Shown: piece by piece, positions 56,984-64,000 of the stretch | Numbering within the stretch: the stretch's first letter is position 1 | How the letters are laid out: every line of letters starts with the position of its first letter | Assembly: GCF_001653235.2 (NCBI RefSeq) | Contig: NC_035791.1 | Location: 5,208,001 to 5,272,000, forward strand | Direction of reading: 5' to 3' | Source of the DNA: Pochonia chlamydosporia 170 | Taxonomy: Eukaryota > Ascomycota > Sordariomycetes > Hypocreales > Clavicipitaceae | DNA: 64,000 nucleotides | Translations under genes and position numbers: made by a program | Notes under the pieces: model-generated | The model's database searches: none | Told to the model about the DNA's origin: nothing | Seen by the model: the letters and a program-made list of their open reading frames with translations, nothing else

Positions 56984-58553
56984 CTACTTCTTAATTGCGT
57001 ATGTCCGACGAAACTCTTCGTCAATGTTGTCCAGATAGTAGGTGCCAGGAACAAGACGCGAGATATCACCAGTGGGTTTGTAGTTCTTCGCTCCATATGC
57101 CAATTCTCTAAGAGCGCAAGCCTTTGAAGAGGAACGTTAGCCCCATTCGATGCTTATGAATGGAATGATACTCACCTCTTCATATTCTTCAGGCGTAGCG
57201 ACGTGGCGCCCCTTCAGCCTGTTCATAATATCCGCCTTTTTCACTATTTCGGTCAAATCGCCAGTTACTTTGAGCCCAAAAAGAGTACTGGCAAGACCAC
57301 TCCCGAAGCTATAAACGCCGATAGTCTTTCCTACAGCTTCCTTGGCGTCGATATGGCTCACAAGGCTAATGAGGGAACAGTAGACGCTGGCAGTGTACAT
57401 ATTACCACACAACGTTGGAGCCCTGATGCTGGGTTCAACTCGAGACAAGTACTGCTCTTTGCTCAGCCCGATAAAAGCCCTTTCTAGTTCCTTACTGTGA
57501 AGAGACTCTTGGTAGCTTAGACTTCTCAAATCCTCCGAGACCATCTTCCACACAGCTTCGTCCTGCGATCGGAGTGCATCATTGTACATGAGACGGCCGT
57601 AAGATTTGGAAACCAGCTTGCAGTTTGGCGTATGGAACGCCATGTAGTCAAACAAGTCCAAGACACCACCCTTTTCGTCATGGTCAACAGAATGCCCGTT
57701 AGACCTGTTCTTAAACTTTTCTCTGCGCTGCAACAGGTTTTTGTGGCAGTTGTCCACGGCGGAGAGGTAGCATCTGACTGACTCATGACCATTCACAAGA
57801 GGGTACTCGGACTTCAAATTCGGTTTGTAAAAGTCAAATGAGTGCGTCATGTAAGTCCCACGAAGAGATGGCTCCAGTGACAAAACGGCATTAGGACCAA
57901 CGAGCATGGCCACGCAGCCAGCACCGCCTGTTGGCCGCGAAGCGGGCTGATTGTAAAGCGCAATGTCGGAAGCGACTACCATGGCATCACGACCATCCCA
58001 GGAGCGAGACTCTACCCAGTTAACTGCATTGAAGAGGGCGTTAGTTCCACCGTAGCATGCGTTCATGGTATCGACTCCTTCCATGCTAGTGTTTCCATGG
58101 GGCTCAAAGAGCTGTGTAAGTACAGTCTTGACGGACTTTGCTTTGTCGACCATGGATTCTGTTCCAACTTCCAGTCGTCCAATGGAGTTGGGATCAATGT
58201 TGTATTTTCTGAGAAGTGATGACACGGCTGTCAACGCGAGGGAGCATACATCTGGGAGCTTGTTAGATGAAGGGCCTTCGAGACATGACAGTACTTATAC
58301 AATGTCCGATTTAGATGTAGTGGCGGACTTACCCTCTCTGTCAGTACAGTAGTTCATTGAAGTCAAGCCTAAGCCGATAGTAAATTTTCCGGCAGATGCA
58401 CCTTCATGCTTTTCGAATAAGGTTTGATCCAGGCACTGCCAAGCCAATGGAGTTAGAACACCACCTTTCACACAACTTGGGATGCAGAGTACTGACTTGC
58501 GCAGGAACATAAATTTCCATGGCTTTGATGCCCACATTCTGAGGGTATTCCAT
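56984..58553 (-). CDS. Hydroxymethylglutaryl-CoA synthase (HMGS)
   Basis: Four exons (minus): 58497-58553, 58333-58435, 57176-58251 and 56984-57121, 457 residues. It condenses acetyl-CoA with acetoacetyl-CoA to HMG-CoA, the second step of the mevalonate pathway. The start MEYPQNVGIKAMEIYVPAQ and the VGTES block with Glu85, the NACYGG nucleophile Cys119 and the FHTPNCK His260 give the complete Glu-Cys-His active set. The end (PGTYYLDNIDEEFRRTY) is typical. The start at 58553 is preferred over an upstream in-frame ATG at 58721 because conservation begins there and a TATATAA lies 118 nt before it. Several normally invariant stretches deviate (for example FHTPNCKLV), so it may be a divergent extra copy rather than the housekeeping ERG13 enzyme. 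Its neighbours are a hydrolase pseudogene and a P450. Confidence 0.93.
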
Positions 58554-58668
58554 CTTGACGATTGCGCGCACGCTTAAGGGGACGGATGCGGTGTAAGTGG
58601 ACGGATGCAAAACTTGGTAATAAGGCTTCGTTGATCTCATCACATTGAGGTTGAACATCTCAGACTGT

Positions 58669-58675
58669 TTATATA
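58669..58675 (-). promoter_or_regulatory. TATA box of the HMGS gene
   Basis: TATATAA on the minus strand, about 118 nt upstream of the ATG at 58553. Confidence 0.45.
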
Positions 58676-59728
58676 ACCAGAACCAAACTTGAGATACCGT
58701 CCCGTTGAACCAACCTCCCACGTGAATACATCACGAAATAAGCGTACATGTCAGCAAATGCCATCCCGCTCTGCGTATCGTCTCCTATCAATGGTGTCTC
58801 AACAAGATCGACGTCACATATGTGGCTTACTTTCTGCCAGGGGAATTTCCGTCAGTGGAGCTTCAAACAGATGCTGCGCCACGGTACTCAAGCGTTGCTA
58901 ACGGACCAAAGGAAAGATGAAACAAAGACTCAATGCAAGAAACAATGCCTCGATCTGCAAGACATTCGGGATTTACCAGTTCACTAAAGATCGGTAATTT
59001 TAAATGTGGGCGGAAAGATCTCAGGCCAAGCCGGGACGTCTGTTAGTACCCGGGATGTCTAGCACTATCCGCACTAACAAACAACTTGTGGACAGGGATT
59101 CTTACAAATTCAGCCTCTTGTCTTGATGAAGCTGAGAACGGCAGTGGTGACTCTTGCACTGCCACAGACATGGCCTGATTCTGCTGTGGTGGTTCAATCC
59201 TGCTAACTGTGCTGGGCAAGGGAGATTGAAGAATCGGCTCATATTGCGCAAGCAAGTGACGACGACTCTTGCTTTGGTCTGGTTGAGAGTTGCCTTGAAC
59301 GGTATGTCTTTGTTGAGACACTGAAATGCTCTCACGTTTGAGCAATGTTGCGAGTCGAAAGCTGCTTCATTTGTTACGACGGCTCGGAGTTCCAATGTGA
59401 CTAGTGGTAGCAAATGACAGCTTTGAACTTTGCAATTTCTTTGGGAGGCCTCTCTGGTTAATCAAGAATTGGAAGGAAAGTTCAGACATTGTAATACATC
59501 TAAGCTTGAGTCGTTGCCCAGCAGAAATACCTTGGTTAGGATAAACTGCAACAGGGATCCCGAAAGCGAAATTATGAGCCTGCACAACGGGCATTGCATC
59601 ATCGCTTACGGGACAATAAGCCTACTGCATTGCGATGGCCATCGTCAAACTGCATCATCAGTTTGTAGAGCGATCCCTAGTTTGCGCCATTGACTTTTCT
59701 GAAGTCCACGACTTTTATAAGTTTGTCC
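58676..59728. other. Intergenic with possible gene remnants
   Basis: Minus-strand frames at 59043-59345 (Ser/Gln-rich, like a linker region) and 59367-59594 read somewhat like protein but cannot be joined into a recognisable gene. They may be remnants of a decayed gene upstream of HMGS. Confidence 0.3.
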
Positions 59729-61020
59729 TCAGAAGGAATATTCGCCGAGTGCAATTGTCACCACTTCACGGGATAGTTGATGATGATACAGAACGCACAA
59801 GCAAAAGACACCATATACCATAAATTTTCGAACTAGAAGTATTAGCCGTCTCAAGTTAAGAAAGAATTTATGAAAACCCCAGAGGAAAGCCACCATAAAA
59901 CTCATTCCGCTGACAGTCTCACAAGTCTCATCCCATGGCCCGCAAACACCAGAACAAATAGTCTCCTTCTCACCGGGCACCTTACCCGTATAAAAATACT
60001 CAGCAACAATATTCTTAGTACACGCAACCTGTCCCGCGATCATCGCACAATGTCCAATAGACTCCTGAATCACAATCCTAGACCCAGGGTGACTGGCAGC
60101 CATGGCGCGAGCCGATCTCAAGGGACTCACAGGATCGAGCCTATTCGCCAAGAAGAGTATCGGCGCTGCAGGCTTTCCCTCATCGTCATTCCTCGCCTTT
60201 GGCGTGGTAAATGGTCCTTTAAATGACCATTTCGCAGGTGTCCTCCAAGCAACGCAGTATATCCGAATGGTGGACCAGAAACTTCCATAGATGGAAGAGG
60301 TTGCAATCTCCTTGCGGACATAGTTTTGCCACCGGGAGGCATTGTTTCTTGAGACTTCGTCACTGTCGCTGCATAGGATGGGAAAACCTTCCTCCAGTGT
60401 CAGGTGTGGGATGGTGGTATTACCAATCGGACAGATTGACACCCAGTCAGGAGCTTCGTAGTCGGGAAGATTGTGGACGAGGGCTGTGTGATTGCCTTGC
60501 ATGGGTTCGTCCAGAGTTACTGCGAGGGACTTGAATCAAGCAATGGATCGGATTGTACATGGCTTGTCCGATGTGGCCTCGCACGTCGGCGGCGGTAAGC
60601 ACGACCATTTATACTGTTTGACTTTCCACAGACTGTGGTGAGGTTTCAAGATTGCGAAGCAACAAGTTGAATCAATTTGTGAGATCGTCGAGAGATTGGT
60701 CATGATGTCGTGCTAGTGCACAGGCTTTCGGTCCTGCGTTGTGGCAGCCTTTGAAGAAGGCGTCCGCAAGTTTGTCGGCGTCTGCTATATGAGATAGCCA
60801 GCCCTTTGGTACAATCAGTATACATCAATGATAGAGGCTAGGTGAGGAAAGTATGGAGGAGTATACCGGACCAGTGGCATAGTCTACGGAATCGGATGTC
60901 CCATCGAGCACCATTCTGCCAACTCGAACGGGAAACATTGAAGTAAAGTAATTACCAAGTACCGAGGGTTGCACGATGATTGACGGAGGTCAAGAGAAAG
61001 CCCAGAATCATAGTTTGTGA
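59729..61020 (-). pseudogene. Decayed TAP-like alpha/beta hydrolase (tripeptidyl-aminopeptidase-like)
   Basis: The C-terminal half (59729 to about 60535) is one open frame. It contains PILFLANRLDPVSPLRSARAM with the catalytic Asp and QESIGHCAMI with the catalytic His, the typical TAP-family C-terminal domain. Upstream, homologous pieces continue in shifted or interrupted frames: LTAADVRGHIGQAMYNPIHC at about 60543-60606, ADADKLADAFFKGCHNAGP at about 60724-60786, and, after an apparent intron, VLGNYFTSMFPVRVGRMVLDG at about 60895-60960. There is a TAA at 60609-60611, a TGA at 60672-60674 and a one-base frameshift near 60531-60543. The nucleophile-elbow region (expected GxSxG) at about 60980 reads FWAFS then a stop. 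The N-terminal part is absent: only about 100 nt separate it from the P450 gene end. I read this as a dead gene. Confidence 0.8.
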
Positions 61021-61120
61021 AAAGAAACATCACGTTGCCATATTAGGTCTTATGAGTTGTTATGGGCACTATTGCACGCGTGACTCTAACTTAACTATCT
61101 ATCCGATTTGGAAGCGCCAA

Positions 61121-62959
61121 TTATTGTGAACCTTTTCGTCTTCGAATCCTCGCTGGAATCTTGCCTTCTGGATGCATAACCCCAAACATGAAATACTTCA
61201 AATCTGGCTGAATCCAAGAATCCTTATCCGTAAGCAACTCAATGTCAAACGCCGTTAAAAATAGAGCCGTTGCGACAATCATTTCCGCCTTTGCAAAATG
61301 TCTCCCCGGACACATCCTCGCTCCTCCGCCATAAGGAACCCAAGCCCCAGCCGTTCCATCAAGCGAGAATCTCGGCGCCGTATCCTTCTTCTCATATTGT
61401 TCCTGCCGTTTGGACTTCAAAACAGGACCGCTATGGGGATCATCCGGGTACACGATGAATCGCTCTGGCCAGAATACGTCAAGGGGATGGGGATCCTCTG
61501 CCGTGCCCTGGTTCCAAACAGTCTCGTCGCGGCCGACGTGATACGCTGACACTATTATGGGTTGATCTTTGGCAAAGTTCCAACCGCCGAGGTTGAAATC
61601 GTCGCAGTTTGGGATCCTGCTGATGACACTTCCGGTGTGCACCCTCAACACTTCGGCATACAAAGACTGTAGAAGCGGCAGGTTGCAGAGGCCAGGAATG
61701 TCAACCTTGGTCTGTGTTGGGTCTGATGGATCCCATGACACGTAGGGGTGAATAATTCGCCGAATTTCTTGGAGGAGTTTTGGACGCTGGAGAACCTCCA
61801 ACAGCATCCATGCCGTTGCTGGAACAATATTTGCTGTCGATCTGTTGCACGTCAGTCATTGCTCAACACTATTCAGGAGAGAGGAAGCCATACGCCCACA
61901 TCAGTCCGAGGTTTTCCGCAGAAACAGACTCCTTGCTCAGCGGTGTCTTTTTAAAGAACTGATGCCTCGTCCTCATCATCTTGGAGCCAAAATACTCCTC
62001 CCACTCTCTTTCATCATGCGCAAGTCCTTGTTCGGCGTATTTCTCTGCCGCAGACGCTTCCCATTTTATGAAATTGCTTCTCAATTTATCTCTTGCCCGG
62101 TACGACTCTGGTGCCAGCCAACGAGGTATCTCTTTGAGCAACGGAGGCAAGTGACTGTCAAACGACCAAAAGTCCTCCTCAATGGTGGGAATGAACTTCA
62201 AAATGTGCGATCCGAAAATTGACCCAACCGATGCTCTCCAAGCCATGCTACGAACACACGGTGCGTATATGTCCGGTAGCTCAGTCCACTCATCCTTAAT
62301 ATCCGATGCTCCCACAATATTAGTAGACAGATTTTGAACAAACCTTGCCAGCAGGGCATCAAGACTATGCCCTGTTAGCCCACCGTGAGCTGATCTATAC
62401 ACAAGAAAGAAGATGCGGTGCTCCGGATTACTCATGGTGCTCTTGGGATCTGGTTGTAGACCAACCCCAGTATCATCAGCCAAGTAGAACGGCGTGTCGG
62501 CGGGCTCAACGCCAAACCCATTGATCAAGACTTGCACTAGCCAGCGCTCGCTTTCGAGTTTGCGCGAACTTCTGAAGAGTGCCGTGACGTTTTGCGCGCC
62601 TTTCAAGATGCTCATGCGCCTGGTGAGAAGGCGTACCTGCACCGGGACAGATGGTCCATACTGTGCCCTATGGCGGCTTAGCATATACGGCGGAAACCGT
62701 GTTAGATTGAGACGTACGTTACCCTCGCCATAAACTTCTTGGTATTACTCAGGAATTCGGGCAGATGGCCTAGCACTGGGATGAGATATGGTAATGTTGG
62801 TGGTTGGCTGCCATTTGGCTTTCGATGCGCGATTCGGGCGCCTTGGATTGTTGACGTGAGGTAGGTGAGCAGAATGAAGGTAACCCCGACACCAATGACG
62901 GCAAGTATGCCATGAGGCACCAGTTGTAGATGCGAGAGGCTGTTTTGTAGGTTCAACAT
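61121..62959 (-). CDS. Cytochrome P450 with CYP7/CYP8-like I-helix
   Basis: Three exons (minus), 62723-62959, 61894-62660 and 61121-61841, 574 residues. An N-terminal membrane anchor (GILAVIGVGVTFILLTYLT) precedes the Pro-rich hinge. The ExxR motif is EVLR at 398-401, and the heme-binding loop is PYGGGARMCPGRHFAK with axial Cys512. The I-helix reads WASTANIVPATAW in place of AGxxT: Asn and Pro replace the acid-Thr pair, as in CYP7/CYP8-type and related fungal P450s. It is likely an ER monooxygenase acting on a hydrophobic substrate such as a terpenoid or sterol, but the substrate is unknown. It lies next to HMGS and the hydrolase pseudogene on the same strand. Splice phases all fit; the first acceptor (GCACAG before YGPSVPV) matches the family alignment. 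Confidence 0.92.
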
Positions 62960-64000
62960 TTTGAGTCACATCTCCTAGAGTTGAGTGAGGCCCGGTCGTG
63001 CTTGGAAAGGAAGAGAGTACGCAGGTGGAGGGAAGTCCACGATGGTGCAGATCAACTTGTTGTTAAGGTGTCCTAGGTAGTTGCTCACCATCTACCTCCC
63101 CTGTATGACAAACAGTGGGTGAGATTGGTGTTCTGTCCAGCCAATTGGCATGTTGTGATGAAAAGCCCGTCAGATGGAACCCCTGTCTTTGGATGTCTCA
63201 TTTCCTGGTGATTGTGGCACCGGCACCGCGGGTGGCACAGCGGCTTGTATCAGCTCTCAGATGAGAGATAATTTAATTCCTTGGCTTGAATTGTCCGCTG
63301 TAACAATTTGGAGGAATGCTGAATTTCATGGTCATGTTCAGTTCAATGCTAACATACGATAAAACACCAAAGTTGCGCCATATAAGACTCAATGAGGCAG
63401 CCACGATGGTGAGATTCGCTATGGATACAGGGTCAAATCGTTTTTCACTAGTGGATGATGATTGCTGTGGTTCTCATTCGTGCCGCTTGTGTGACGGATG
63501 CCCAATCTCACACAGATTGCGTACACAGGGATCTCTTGTCACACAATGTACTCCGTACCTTGACATTGCTCACAATCATTGCCTGGCTTTTTTGTGGCAG
63601 CCACTGTTTACGGAATAGACTGTCAGTCTTCATATGGGAGAATGAGCTGGACCCTCAACCTGCAAACTACGTCTACTTCGTTAAGGCTGCTAAAATCTTG
63701 AGTCCCAGGTGTGGCAGCACCAGACCAGCCTTTGATTGTAAGCAACTTGCAGCCGCCACATCTCACCACAGCACCTAGGGCCGGCAAAGTGGCCGGGTGA
63801 TACCTCACTGAAGGCACCTCACCTGCTTGCTCAAACTAAATGCAGTTAGCGAATACGCTGTGGCGTAGGGCTATTTCACCACACTATTTACCTGGTCGTT
63901 GACGCCAAACCATCAAGGTTGGTGGCGCTGGGATTGCCTCTGGCGGTCAAGATCCCTGGATCAGTGGGTTCCCAGCATCTCTACCAGCGGCTGAGAGTCT
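62960..64000. other. Right edge, no supported gene
   Basis: Contains the P450 promoter. Several short frames on the plus strand (63174-63778) have no recognised domain. A gene that continues beyond the window cannot be excluded. Confidence 0.35.

Noticed and set aside
59043..59594. Ser/Gln-rich frames that might be remnants of a regulator
   Set aside because: The frames cannot be joined by splice sites into a recognisable protein; noted only as possible remnants.

Overview
The window is genomic DNA of a filamentous ascomycete. The protein-coding genes carry many short introns (about 38 to 160 nt, mostly 45 to 65) with GTAAGT/GTATGT-like donors and CTAAC-type branch sites. The gene content is typical of Pezizomycotina: Zn2Cys6 transcription factors, a HET-domain protein, GH15 and GH71 hydrolases, an aspartic protease and a hydrophobin. 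The class II hydrophobin at 51884-52278 points to Sordariomycetes, and Hypocreales would be a reasonable guess, but nothing here fixes the species. I found no rRNA, tRNA, CRISPR array or intact transposon. All exon structures below were worked out by hand from reading frame, splice signals and family conservation.

Layout. 0.8-4.2 kb: a DJ-1/PfpI-like protein, a short-chain dehydrogenase and a small secreted cysteine-containing protein. 6.9-17.6 kb: three regulators with the fungal transcription-factor domain (two with a Zn2Cys6 finger, one without), a sugar-porter-type MFS transporter divergent from the finger-less regulator, and two paralogous tiny proteins that both begin MCWPSR and end in Gly-Gly-Cys. 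17.6-20.6 kb: a PhyH-type Fe(II)/2-oxoglutarate dioxygenase whose stop codon abuts the stop of the convergent regulator, then a GH15 glucoamylase with a CBM20 domain. 22.6-27.6 kb: one 12-exon ABCC-type ABC transporter.

30-42 kb: a series of unusual genes: a small PD-(D/E)XK nuclease-fold protein, a large F-box protein, a HET-domain protein, a protein resembling bacterial branched-chain amino-acid binding proteins, and an 892-residue protein with an N-terminal segment like those of fungal STAND/NLR proteins. This set resembles an allorecognition/immune-type accessory region; the grouping is an inference. 44.7-52.3 kb: a pepstatin-type aspartic protease, a SnoaL/NTF2-like protein, a tiny three-exon conserved protein, a GH71 alpha-1,3-glucanase and the class II hydrophobin, which are mostly secreted or surface functions.

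52.3-57 kb is a 4.7-kb stretch with no supported gene. 57-63 kb holds an HMG-CoA synthase copy, a decayed TAP-like alpha/beta hydrolase pseudogene and a cytochrome P450 with an atypical I-helix, all on the minus strand. This could be the edge or remnant of a secondary-metabolite cluster with an HMG-CoA synthase serving as precursor supplier or self-resistance copy; this is also an inference.
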